Position numbers and translations under genes: made by a program
Assembly (NCBI GenBank): GCA_020629255.1
Contig: JAHDDR010000024.1
Location: 1-34,503, forward strand
Direction: 5' to 3'
From: Saprospiraceae bacterium
Lineage (GTDB): Bacteria > Bacteroidota > Bacteroidia > Chitinophagales > Saprospiraceae
DNA: 34,503 bases
Part shown: positions 1-7,703 of the stretch, one piece after another
Layout: the number at the start of each line of letters is the position of its first letter
Numbering within the stretch: the stretch's first letter is position 1
The notes under the pieces: model-generated
Database searches by the model: none
What the model was told of the DNA's origin: nothing
Seen by the model: only the letters and a program-made list of their open reading frames with translations

Positions 1-32
1 ATTCTCAATACCAATATCTATTTTCTTTTGGA

Positions 33-1358
33 TTATATATTCTTTTTCTTTTTTGATTTGAGAAATCTATAACCCAAAAGAAGAAAATATCTCTTAGTAT
101 TTGAATTTAAAGTGGTAATATTTGACATTCCATTGCCTTTTTGATATCTCATTTCCAATGAAAAGTTCCCAAATTTAGCACCCACTCCAGTTATTAAACT
201 CTGCTCATATTTTCGTGTAAAAGGGACGCCAATTCCCCTTCTATTGACAAAAGAAGAATAAATAGTAATGGTCGATTCATATTCGTTTCTCCATTCCTTT
301 AGGGAGATTCCATTTGCTACACCTATGTTTGCAAAAATTTCTAAATTATCATTTATTGGATAGCTATACCGAAATAAAGTATTTAAGTTAAGATACGCAT
401 AGCCTATTTTAAAATTAATTAAAGTGTTATAACTAGGTGAAGTGGTTTCTTCATAGTCACCTTCAGTGTTATAATTGGTGAATAAGAGTTCATTGTTAAT
501 GGATAATTTTCCGAAGTTTCTTGGAAAATGTAAATCAAAGAAAATACCTGCTGTAAAATCTATAGATGGAGAGAATTTTGTTCCTGCAATTTGTCTCTGT
601 GAGGAATTCGATGTTCTAAAATCTAATTGGGTCAAAGTAACTCCAGCTAATGCTCCAAAGTCATAGGATACCTTTTCTTTTTTTCTTTCAAATTCAGCCG
701 AATTAGAAGAAGAGGTACATTTGTTATAAAATTTAAATAAGGATATTAAACTTCTCCTAGTATAGCTGGTATTTCTTAATTTGGTATGAATCTCTGAGCA
801 ATCCTTCATATGAATATTTAATTGACCTAAGAATTGATTCTTGTCAGCAGCAACCCGAGTGTCTCTAGATACGGTTTCTTGAAGTTTAAGATATCTTTTA
901 TGGATCAACAATTCAAAACCAAATTCTGAATCTTCATTATTAATGTAATAATTGGGTTTGCTTAATTTAGGGTTATACAAATAAAGATTTTTTTTCCCTT
1001 TGATTAATGTCTGTAAAAAAATAGTATCCGTTTTTATGTTGGGTTTGGAATGATAGTCTAGTTTACTTAGATCGGAGGAACTAAATTCAATGTTTATCAC
1101 TGCTCCTACATATATTTCATTTTCCGTTCTAAATTCTTGTATTTCTAGAGGGGTATATTTTGTCGATTCTCCATTTTCAGTACTTCTGAAATGAATTTTA
1201 TCTGGGTTTATTTCCCAATTACGATAATCTATAAACCCTTTTAAAGTTGCTCCTTCTTTTGTGATTATAGTTCCAGGTATGTAATTCTCTTGAGCAAATA
1301 AACCGGTTGAAATAATTAAAAGAATTAGAAACGTCGTTAATTTGTGGAAATTCATCAT
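33..1358 (-). CDS. Secreted protein, probable outer-membrane beta-barrel, function unknown
   Basis: Encodes 441 aa. A signal peptide is visible at residues 1-23 (two Met, short basic stretch, hydrophobic core ending GLFAQ). Residues 24-100 form a small domain starting IPGTIITKEG followed by LKGFIDYRNW, a pattern I associate with Bacteroidota secreted proteins. The middle (about 165-225) is charged and has a Cys pair. The C-terminal half (about 230-441) alternates aromatic and polar residues in short strands and ends FLLLGYRFLKS plus a Lys tail, which fits an outer-membrane barrel of the PorT/OMP_b-brl class. That assignment is inference from composition. No enzyme motif is seen. It lies downstream of the PorE-like gene in the same direction but 319 bp away, so it probably has its own promoter. 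Function unknown. Confidence 0.75.
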   Translation of the reverse strand: MMNFHKLTTFLILLIISTGLFAQENYIPGTIITKEGATLKGFIDYRNWEINPDKIHFRSTENGESTKYTPLEIQEFRTENEIYVGAVINIEFSSSDLSKLDYHSKPNIKTDTIFLQTLIKGKKNLYLYNPKLSKPNYYINNEDSEFGFELLIHKRYLKLQETVSRDTRVAADKNQFLGQLNIHMKDCSEIHTKLRNTSYTRRSLISLFKFYNKCTSSSNSAEFERKKEKVSYDFGALAGVTLTQLDFRTSNSSQRQIAGTKFSPSIDFTAGIFFDLHFPRNFGKLSINNELLFTNYNTEGDYEETTSPSYNTLINFKIGYAYLNLNTLFRYSYPINDNLEIFANIGVANGISLKEWRNEYESTITIYSSFVNRRGIGVPFTRKYEQSLITGVGAKFGNFSLEMRYQKGNGMSNITTLNSNTKRYFLLLGYRFLKSKKKKNI

Positions 1359-1677
1359 TTTGATTGATATTTTAGTTATATATAAAATTTAATGCTTTTA
1401 TTACTTGTGCCTAAGATAGAAAGAATTGGTTCAGACCGAGCTGCCCTTCTCTAAAATTCTTCACTAATCCGCACAATTCTATCCTGCTCGTTTCTGCGAA
1501 TACTTTTTGCATAATGCCCCATCTTTAGATTTTGGCTCATTTGACTTTTTATGAAATTTTATCGTCTGGGCGTCTATAAATGTAGATGAAATTTTACAAA
1601 CATTAAAGTTAAATAATTGCTGCATTTTTCCATAACTGAATATATAAACGGTCAGAATGAGTTACTAAACAGCAAAT
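1359..1677. other. 319-bp intergenic region, possible 29-codon ORF
   Basis: This gap between two minus-strand genes holds no recognised RNA gene. The only structure noticed is a short minus-strand open frame at 1451-1540 (29 codons, beginning MSQNLKMGHYAKS) with no clear promoter. No strong intrinsic terminator for the upstream PorE-like gene was found. Confidence 0.4.
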
Positions 1678-3690
1678 TTAATCAACGATCCTAAACGTCG
1701 TTCTTCTATTAATTTGATGTTCATCATCGGTACAGCTATTGCAGTTACAAGAGATGGCTGGCGAAGATTCTCCATACCCCGTTGCCGTAAGGCGGCTAGG
1801 ATCCACACCTAAAGTCGCCAGATAATCGACGGCAGATTGTGCCCGTTTCTGAGACAAGTTTTGATTATAGGCTTCTTTACCCCGGCAATCGGTATGCGAG
1901 CCCAAATTGATTTTAATATTCGGATTTTGTAGAAGGATATTCGCCAATTTATTTAGAGTAGGTTTGGCATCTTCCCGGATATCCCATTTGTCAAAATCAT
2001 AATAAATATTATCGAGTTTGATTTCTACATTTCTGAAAATCTTATCTAAAAGAATATCCAAACGATATACTTCTTTTTCTTCACGGTTCGAAGTGTTGAA
2101 AATAGCAGTTTTATTAAAATAATCACTAGAAGAAGCAAAGAAACGGTAATCCAATCCCTTTTCTATTTTGAAACGATACATGCCTGTATTATCTGTTGTT
2201 TCCCTATTCTGTCCTAAAGGAGAATTGATTTGAAGTCCGGCATTCGGAATGGCCATTTTTCCGGTAACGGCACTTTTCGGATCATTCGGATTGGCATGTG
2301 TTTTACCATAGACATACACTTCCAGAAAAATAACTTTGGGTGGTTCGGGGTCTGGAATAGGTTCCGGGATAACCACATCGGGAGTGTCAATCTCAGGTTC
2401 GGGAATCACTTCGGGTTCGATTTCTTTCAGGCTATAAGCATAAATATCATCGCCCCCTTCACCTCCGTTTCTAGCAGAAGAAAAATATCCTCTTTCTGAT
2501 TTTTCATCCCCTTCTGTTTTTTCAACGACTAAGAAACCAAAATCATCCTCACCAGAATTGATGGGGGCTTTCAGGTTGACCGGGTCAGTCCATTTATTGG
2601 GCGTTTCTTCTGTACTTTTATAGATGTCCAGTCCACCCATGCCTCCCCGCCCCTCGGAAGCGAAGTAAAAGGTTGAATCATCGAAAGAAGGAAACATATC
2701 ATCTTTATCGGTATTAATCGTACCCGAAAGAATTTGAGGATCATTCCAAAGTCCATTGGAATATTTGACCCGATAAATATCGAAACCGCCCCAACCTTCT
2801 GGTTCGTCAGAAGTGAAATAAAGGTATGTGCCTTCACTATCCCAAGTAGGATGTGCATAATTCACACCATCCAAAACAAAAGGTAGGATTTGAGGGAGCG
2901 ACCACTTTTCTCCATCATAATCCGATGTCATCAATTTACAATAATCATCATCATCCCCACTCGTACCGCAACGAGAGAAAATCATCGAAGTAAAATCTTT
3001 ATTGAATGCCAATGTCCCCTCATTATATTCCGTATTAATTGGATAGGGGAAAACTTCTGTTGAGGAAGTTTCTGTATTGATGATGAAAAGATCCGAAAAA
3101 TCATTGCCCGTCCACTGGTAGGTAACATTCCCTGTGCTGACGGGTCTATCGGAAGAAATAACTATGCTGTTATCTTTATAGCGTGTTGGAGAATAATCGG
3201 CATTGCTCGAATTGAACGTTGTTTTTTCTACTCGGTATGGATTTTTATCTTCCTCCTTTTTCCAAACCATCGCTTCCTGACAAGCCCTCATTTCTTTTCT
3301 CATTTCATAGGCATCATCGACTACACCTGCTAAATCCGAGAAATAGGTGGCTGCTTCCTCATACATTTCGGCTCTTTTCAGCGAATAAGCATATTTGACG
3401 GTAGCTGCGGTCGAACCATTGTCCGAAGCAGACTTATACCATTCCATCGCTTTGTCATTTCGATTCATTTTGGCGTAGGATTCTGCAGCGAGGTAGGCAA
3501 TTTTGGCTTTTTCAGAACTTTCTTTTGTTCTTTTATATTCTTTTTCGAGCATGGGAGCCGCTTCAGAATACCTTTTGAGATCGTAAGCCATTTTACCATC
3601 AGTCACTTTGAGGGTATAATTGCAAGAAAAAAGGATAAGGGAACAGGAAATAGACAATAGAATTAAGTAGATTGATGTCTTCATGTACAA
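1678..3690 (-). CDS. porE: PorE-like lipoprotein: TPR, PD40 propeller, CRD and OmpA domains
   Basis: Encodes 670 aa with a lipoprotein signal; the lipobox LFSC puts the acylated Cys at residue 23. Domain order: TPR-like helices (about 30-145), a PD40/WD40-like propeller (about 155-430, with repeated FxSxxxGG-type blades and D-I-Y motifs), a Pro/Glu-rich linker (about 435-460), a carboxypeptidase-regulatory-like domain (about 460-545) and a C-terminal OmpA domain. The OmpA domain keeps the peptidoglycan-binding HTD and the Arg of the SQKRA helix. This is the architecture of PorE (PG1058) of Porphyromonas gingivalis, which links the type IX secretion system to peptidoglycan. The symbol is by architecture; other Bacteroidota proteins share it, so the exact role is inferred. 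A start six bases downstream (MKTS) is equally possible. Confidence 0.85.
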   Translation of the reverse strand: MYMKTSIYLILLSISCSLILFSCNYTLKVTDGKMAYDLKRYSEAAPMLEKEYKRTKESSEKAKIAYLAAESYAKMNRNDKAMEWYKSASDNGSTAATVKYAYSLKRAEMYEEAATYFSDLAGVVDDAYEMRKEMRACQEAMVWKKEEDKNPYRVEKTTFNSSNADYSPTRYKDNSIVISSDRPVSTGNVTYQWTGNDFSDLFIINTETSSTEVFPYPINTEYNEGTLAFNKDFTSMIFSRCGTSGDDDDYCKLMTSDYDGEKWSLPQILPFVLDGVNYAHPTWDSEGTYLYFTSDEPEGWGGFDIYRVKYSNGLWNDPQILSGTINTDKDDMFPSFDDSTFYFASEGRGGMGGLDIYKSTEETPNKWTDPVNLKAPINSGEDDFGFLVVEKTEGDEKSERGYFSSARNGGEGGDDIYAYSLKEIEPEVIPEPEIDTPDVVIPEPIPDPEPPKVIFLEVYVYGKTHANPNDPKSAVTGKMAIPNAGLQINSPLGQNRETTDNTGMYRFKIEKGLDYRFFASSSDYFNKTAIFNTSNREEKEVYRLDILLDKIFRNVEIKLDNIYYDFDKWDIREDAKPTLNKLANILLQNPNIKINLGSHTDCRGKEAYNQNLSQKRAQSAVDYLATLGVDPSRLTATGYGESSPAISCNCNSCTDDEHQINRRTTFRIVD

Positions 3691-3743
3691 TGATAAATGA
3701 TATAATTTCTAAATAAGAAACGTCTTTTTAGTAGTTGTGTTGC

Positions 3744-3774
3744 CAAATGTACCAATAAAAAAAGTCCGTACCAA
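3744..3774 (-). promoter_or_regulatory. Bacteroidota-type promoter of the PorE-like gene
   Basis: On the minus strand, TACATTTG (3751 to 3744) matches the -7 consensus TAnnTTTG exactly, and TTG (3774 to 3772) lies 20 bp upstream. Transcription would start about 45-50 bases before the start codon. The TTG sits in the loop of the terminator of the preceding gene. Confidence 0.6.
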
Positions 3775-3787
3775 CTGTACGGACTTT
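3761..3787 (-). terminator. Intrinsic terminator after the M50-like gene
   Basis: A perfect 11-bp stem (AAAGTCCGTAC with GTACGGACTTT) and 5-base loop is followed on the minus strand by seven T residues. It lies about 115 bp past the stop of the M50-like gene. Confidence 0.85.
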
Positions 3788-3900
3788 CATAAACCAACCT
3801 TACAAATTGTAAACCAAAATTATTTATACAATGCCATTTAAAGCATTGGATTTTGAATCCTTTGCCTTTGAAACGAAAAGAGGAGAAATTGTGCTGCCTC

Positions 3901-4575
3901 TTATGTATAATTTTTTTCGTCGAAAGCTCCTTTTAGTATCCATCTAATATTGATGATGAATAAGATGACGACTATAATGAGCCATATATACATCCAAACC
4001 GAACTGGGAATAACATGGAATAACTCTGCATATTGCTTCAAATCGGAAGTAGGACCCACATTGAAATCTTCAATAATATGGATGATGCTTGCCAATCCTA
4101 AAAACATGATAATATCGCCCGACCAATCCGTTATCCAAGCCAAAGCTATGAAGGCAACGGCAAAAATAAGGAGCAGACCGGTGGTAAACATAGTGTTGTA
4201 CCAAAAAAGTCCGGAAAATATCATGGATATACTTAATAGTATCATGGCGAAGCGGGCTAGGCTCGGTGCTTTTGCCCCAGTATAAAATAGGATGTTGCCT
4301 AAGATAGCACTACCGATATAGCCTCCCATCAAGATGATGGCTCTATTACCGCCTCTTGTCCAGCAGAGTCCGCTACCATCACTATTGATTTGAAGGGATG
4401 CCACCTCTCCTCCTGTAATTAATGCACCAAGGGCATGCCCGAATTCATGAAGAAAAGTGACGAGTAAATTGATGGGGTAGAGGATCATCCTTCCATTGGG
4501 GATGAGGTATTTGATGCAGAGGTAAAATATCAATACTAAAGCTAATCGAAGCAGTAAATTATTATTTTTATTCAT
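3901..4575 (-). CDS. M50 family membrane metallopeptidase-like protein
   Basis: Encodes 224 aa. The motif HEFGH at residues 43-47 lies at the end of a hydrophobic helix and is the HExxH zinc-binding and catalytic motif of site-2-protease-like M50 peptidases. About six hydrophobic segments follow (for example 80-98, 107-125, 128-148, 150-166, 190-215), so the active site should lie in the inner membrane. A conserved-looking D-F-N-V-G-P segment near residue 170 could supply the third ligand. There is no PDZ domain, which fits the short M50B-like group rather than RseP. It is the last gene of the minus-strand group with the holin-like protein and the dehydrogenase, 119 bp after the former. Substrate unknown. 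Confidence 0.8.
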   Translation of the reverse strand: MNKNNNLLLRLALVLIFYLCIKYLIPNGRMILYPINLLVTFLHEFGHALGALITGGEVASLQINSDGSGLCWTRGGNRAIILMGGYIGSAILGNILFYTGAKAPSLARFAMILLSISMIFSGLFWYNTMFTTGLLLIFAVAFIALAWITDWSGDIIMFLGLASIIHIIEDFNVGPTSDLKQYAELFHVIPSSVWMYIWLIIVVILFIINIRWILKGAFDEKNYT

Positions 4576-4694
4576 GTTAATGATGTTTGAAGATCAATAT
4601 GCCTCATTCTGCTTTGAAATGGAAGATTTTCCGATGGAAAATAACAAATTATCTGCGAAAAGGAACGATGGCTAGAGCGGCTCTTTTTATTTCA

Positions 4695-5036
4695 TCATAA
4701 AATAGAATAAAATATGGAGGTGACCACAGAAACAATAATAGCTAAAATGATAGCGGTAATAAAACTACTCACCTCAAATTTCTTTAATAATTTGCTTGCT
4801 ACCCAAATGATCAGGGCATCCATGATGAATTGAAAGAATCCGAAGGTCAACCAATTGAGGGTTTTATCAGGAGTGATGAATTCTATGAATTCCCCTAATG
4901 TACAAGTCAAGACAGAAATGGCAATGGTGACGATAATTGCTTGTCCAAAAGAATCTACTCTGACTCCTTTTAGAAAATAAGCCCCTACCATAAATGCTAC
5001 TGCACCCACTACTGTACTAATGATTAAACTTCCCAT
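4695..5036 (-). CDS. Small four-helix membrane protein, Phage_holin_4-like
   Basis: Encodes 113 aa, almost entirely four hydrophobic segments (about 4-22, 29-52, 63-82 and 90-111) separated by short charged turns. Size and spacing resemble the Phage_holin_4 (PF04020) superfamily, which is common in bacterial chromosomes and usually unrelated to phage. There are no phage genes around it. It begins 30 bp after the dehydrogenase gene and is probably co-transcribed with it. No biochemical role can be assigned. The family call is from memory of its hydropathy and pattern, not a search. Confidence 0.7.
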   Translation of the reverse strand: MGSLIISTVVGAVAFMVGAYFLKGVRVDSFGQAIIVTIAISVLTCTLGEFIEFITPDKTLNWLTFGFFQFIMDALIIWVASKLLKKFEVSSFITAIILAIIVSVVTSIFYSIL

Positions 5037-5066
5037 TACAATGAATTTTTTATAAAATGATTTGTA

Positions 5067-5888
5067 TTAAATGAAATAATCAGGCATGAGTTCTTTTCCA
5101 GGAGAATAAGCATACTTTTCCAAATCCTTTTCGGTCAGGCCTTCCTCAAAGAGAACTTCATCATCAATAAAAAAGTTGCCTGTGCATTGGCTGCTGTCCT
5201 GCTTTAAAATATGAAAAGCGGCGTCTGCCATGATATCTGGTTTTCTAGACATGTCCATTAACACTTCTCCAACAACATTTTTAATCGCAGCGGTGGCGAT
5301 AGTCGTTCTGGGCCACAAAGCATTAAAGGCAATTTTATCTTTTCTGAATTCTTCATGCATTCCCAAAATACACATGCTCATTCCATATTTTGCCATGGTA
5401 TAAGCCACATGGTTCTGGAACCATTTGACTTCCATGTTCAGAGGAGGAGAAAGATTCAAAACGTGTGGGTTATTCCCTTTTTTGAGAAAGGGAATACATA
5501 ATTTAGTCGTTAGGAAGGTTCCTCTCGTATTAATGGAATGCATCAAATCATAGCGTTTCATAGATACTTCTTCTGTTCCGCTTAAATTGATGGCACTAGC
5601 ATTGTTAACCAAAATATCTATTCCGCCAAAGGTATCAATGGTCTTGTCTATGGCTGCTTGGATCAAGGATTCATTCCGGATATCCACAACGACTGGCAAG
5701 GCCTTTCCTCCGGCAGCTTCCATTTCTTGCGCTGCTGTATAGATGGTGCCCGGAAGATTGGGGTGGGGTTCTGCTGTTTTGGCAGCGATAACGATGTTGG
5801 CTCCTTCTTGTGCCAATCTCAATCCGATGGCTTTTCCGATGCCTCGGCTAGCTCCTGTAATGAAAACCGTTTTTCCTTTGAAACTCAT
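5067..5888 (-). CDS. Short-chain dehydrogenase/reductase, HSDL2-like
   Basis: Encodes 273 aa. The N-terminal TGASRGIG (residues 11-18) is the SDR dinucleotide-binding motif, NNAS follows near residue 90, and the catalytic pair appears in YTMAKYG with a preceding NLS serine. An AKTAEPHPNLPGT segment after the first strand, matched to a long loop, is typical of hydroxysteroid-dehydrogenase-like protein 2 (HSDL2) relatives; the SCP2 domain of the animal protein is absent here. Members are NAD(P)-dependent oxidoreductases linked to lipid metabolism, but the substrate cannot be read from sequence. It is the first gene of a minus-strand group and is divergent from the unknown gene at 5994. Confidence 0.9.
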   Translation of the reverse strand: MSFKGKTVFITGASRGIGKAIGLRLAQEGANIVIAAKTAEPHPNLPGTIYTAAQEMEAAGGKALPVVVDIRNESLIQAAIDKTIDTFGGIDILVNNASAINLSGTEEVSMKRYDLMHSINTRGTFLTTKLCIPFLKKGNNPHVLNLSPPLNMEVKWFQNHVAYTMAKYGMSMCILGMHEEFRKDKIAFNALWPRTTIATAAIKNVVGEVLMDMSRKPDIMADAAFHILKQDSSQCTGNFFIDDEVLFEEGLTEKDLEKYAYSPGKELMPDYFI

Positions 5889-5937
5889 TTCTTAATCATG
5901 ATTAAATTATGAATAAAATCGCTTTTAAAACATTAAG

Positions 5938-5969
5938 TTTGTTTTATATATTAAAAAAATATATATTTG
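5938..5969 (+). promoter_or_regulatory. Strong Bacteroidota-type promoter
   Basis: TTTG (5938-5941), a 20-bp spacer and TATATTTG (5962-5969) match both consensus boxes exactly. Transcription should begin near 5975, about 20 bases before the ATG at 5994. A TTG codon inside the -7 box opens the longest frame but cannot be the start. Confidence 0.75.
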
Positions 5970-5993
5970 TGTTGTAACCTAACGAAATGTTTT

Positions 5994-6389
5994 ATGATGT
6001 GTGCAAAGTTACAATTCTTAGACTGTTTTGATGCTTTTAATGCTGAAGTAAAAATTTTACAATCCTTGGATAATTTGATTTGGGAGGAACAAATCGAAGC
6101 AAGGGAAACATTGTCGGGTCAAAAATTATTGGGTAATATGACCTTGAATTTTCATCAAAAACTATTGGAAATTTCTTTTGAAATCATGTTGCAAAAACTC
6201 AAGTACGATACCTATCGGCAAACATTTAAAAGAATGAGACCCTTACCCGAAAGCTTGCTTCATGAGCTTACAGAGCTTTCCGACATAACGCAGAAACTTT
6301 TAGAGAAATATAGGATTTTGAAAAATAGTTGGATTCAATTCAAAACCGGCATGAATCACTCCACATATAATACCAGCCCTTTGAGGTAA
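5994..6389 (+). CDS. Hypothetical small helical protein
   Basis: Encodes 131 aa from the ATG at 5994 (a second ATG follows at once). The start was chosen because the longer frame opens with a TTG inside the promoter's -7 box. The protein is predicted almost all helical with heptad-like Leu/Ile spacing (about 10-55 and 60-110) and has no signal peptide or membrane segment, so it is probably cytoplasmic. It carries Cys residues at 3, 11 and no obvious ligand motif. Its last 34 bp overlap the 3' end of the convergent rlmI-like gene. I do not recognise a family. The precise promoter and protein-like composition are the arguments that it is real. Confidence 0.6.
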   Translation: MMCAKLQFLDCFDAFNAEVKILQSLDNLIWEEQIEARETLSGQKLLGNMTLNFHQKLLEISFEIMLQKLKYDTYRQTFKRMRPLPESLLHELTELSDITQKLLEKYRILKNSWIQFKTGMNHSTYNTSPLR

Positions 6390-7546
6390 GAACCTTCTGG
6401 GTGAAAAAGACTGACCGGGTGATCGAAAGGTTGGCTGAGACGATGAATGATGCTGGCTTTTCTTCCTGCTTCCAAAGCAGCAGCAACAATAGTATTTTGG
6501 AAAAGCACACTATCAACAACTTGAGAACAAGAAAATGTAAACATTAAACCACCGGGGTTTACAGCCTTGAACGCTAGGGCGTTCAAGCGCTTATATCCTT
6601 GCACTGCATTATGCCTTTTTTTAAGGTTTTTTGCAAAGGCAGGTGGATCGACAATAACGATGTCATACGTTTGTTCGTTGGTTTTGAAAAATTGCATGAC
6701 GTCCTGTGCATGTGCTTGGTGTTCTCCTTCGAAAGGGTGGTTCAGTTCTTCATTTTTATTCGTCCAATCTATGGCCTTTTGAGAGACATCGATTGAATGG
6801 ACTTCCTTGGCTTTATTACCCAAGGCATAGATAGAAAAACCGCCGGAGTAGCAAAAAGTATTCAGGATGGTTTTCCCTTGGGCATAAGAACCCAAAAGCT
6901 TTCGATTATCTCTCTGATCCAAGAAAAAACCCGTTTTTTGCCCAGCTACCCAATTTACGTAAAAAGTGTGACCATTTTCCAATACCTCGATTCTATCACT
7001 AGGGAAAGGTGCTCCGATATAATCGTTCTCGATGGTTTTAGCGTAATATTGGGGTAATACTTCTTTGCTTTTATCATATATGAATTCGATGGGACTCCCT
7101 GAAATATTCAATATGGCATCAGCGATTTTTTTTTTGTCCAAATGCATACCGATAGAATGGCATTGTATAATGGCAATCTTATGATAAATATCTATGATAA
7201 GTCCAGGGAGCCCGTCTCCTTCGGCATGCACCAAGCGAAAACAGTTGGTTTTATGAAGTTCGAAATTTGTGATTTTTCTTTTATCCCATGCTTTTTGGAT
7301 TTTACCATTCCAGAATTGTTGATCAATAATCTGCTCACAAAAAGCAATGATTCTTACCACAATACTCCCCTTGTTATAATGGCCAGTGGCTATGATATTA
7401 TCATTAGCATCTTTGACGGTTACTATTTCACCATCTGAAGGATTACCTAATGTCTTGTAAACAGCTCCGGAGAAAATCCAGGGGTGGAATCTTTTTACAG
7501 GAGTTTCTTTGCCTTTTCTAAGAATAATGGTAGGATTTTCCTTCAT
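6356..7546 (-). CDS. rlmI: Class I SAM-dependent rRNA methyltransferase, RlmI-like
   Basis: Encodes 396 aa from the ATG at 7546; the open frame extends 19 codons upstream, but family members begin at the PTIILRKG strand of the N-terminal PUA domain (about 4-75). The catalytic domain has FCYSGGFS for SAM binding, an IDVSQKA acidic strand, VDPPAFAK (motif IV) and FSCSQ, whose Cys matches the catalytic residue of RNA m5C methyltransferases. E. coli RlmI modifies C1962 of 23S rRNA; that target is inferred here. Length matches the family. It converges on and overlaps the preceding small gene by 34 bp and is divergent from the TPR kinase gene. Confidence 0.9.
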   Translation of the reverse strand: MKENPTIILRKGKETPVKRFHPWIFSGAVYKTLGNPSDGEIVTVKDANDNIIATGHYNKGSIVVRIIAFCEQIIDQQFWNGKIQKAWDKRKITNFELHKTNCFRLVHAEGDGLPGLIIDIYHKIAIIQCHSIGMHLDKKKIADAILNISGSPIEFIYDKSKEVLPQYYAKTIENDYIGAPFPSDRIEVLENGHTFYVNWVAGQKTGFFLDQRDNRKLLGSYAQGKTILNTFCYSGGFSIYALGNKAKEVHSIDVSQKAIDWTNKNEELNHPFEGEHQAHAQDVMQFFKTNEQTYDIVIVDPPAFAKNLKKRHNAVQGYKRLNALAFKAVNPGGLMFTFSCSQVVDSVLFQNTIVAAALEAGRKASIIHRLSQPFDHPVSLFHPEGSYLKGLVLYVE

Positions 7547-7703
7547 AATGATAGTAATTGAATGTATTTTGTTAATATCCGATAAAATTAGAAAATGTGA
7601 CAAGATATTTGCATAATATTTGCATGTATTTTATTACATTTACAGAAGACCGAATCTCCTTAAAAGGCCAAACAAATATTTAATAACACATTGCCCACAC
7701 AAT

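Noticed and set aside
2230-2499. Plus-strand open frame of 89 codons
   Set aside because: Lies wholly inside the PorE-like coding sequence on the other strand and has no independent promoter or domain.
4695-5036. Prophage remnant suggested by the holin-like protein
   Set aside because: Family members are common in chromosomes and no other phage gene is visible nearby.
6567-7438. Several plus-strand frames opposite the rlmI-like gene
   Set aside because: Shadow frames of the methyltransferase gene.
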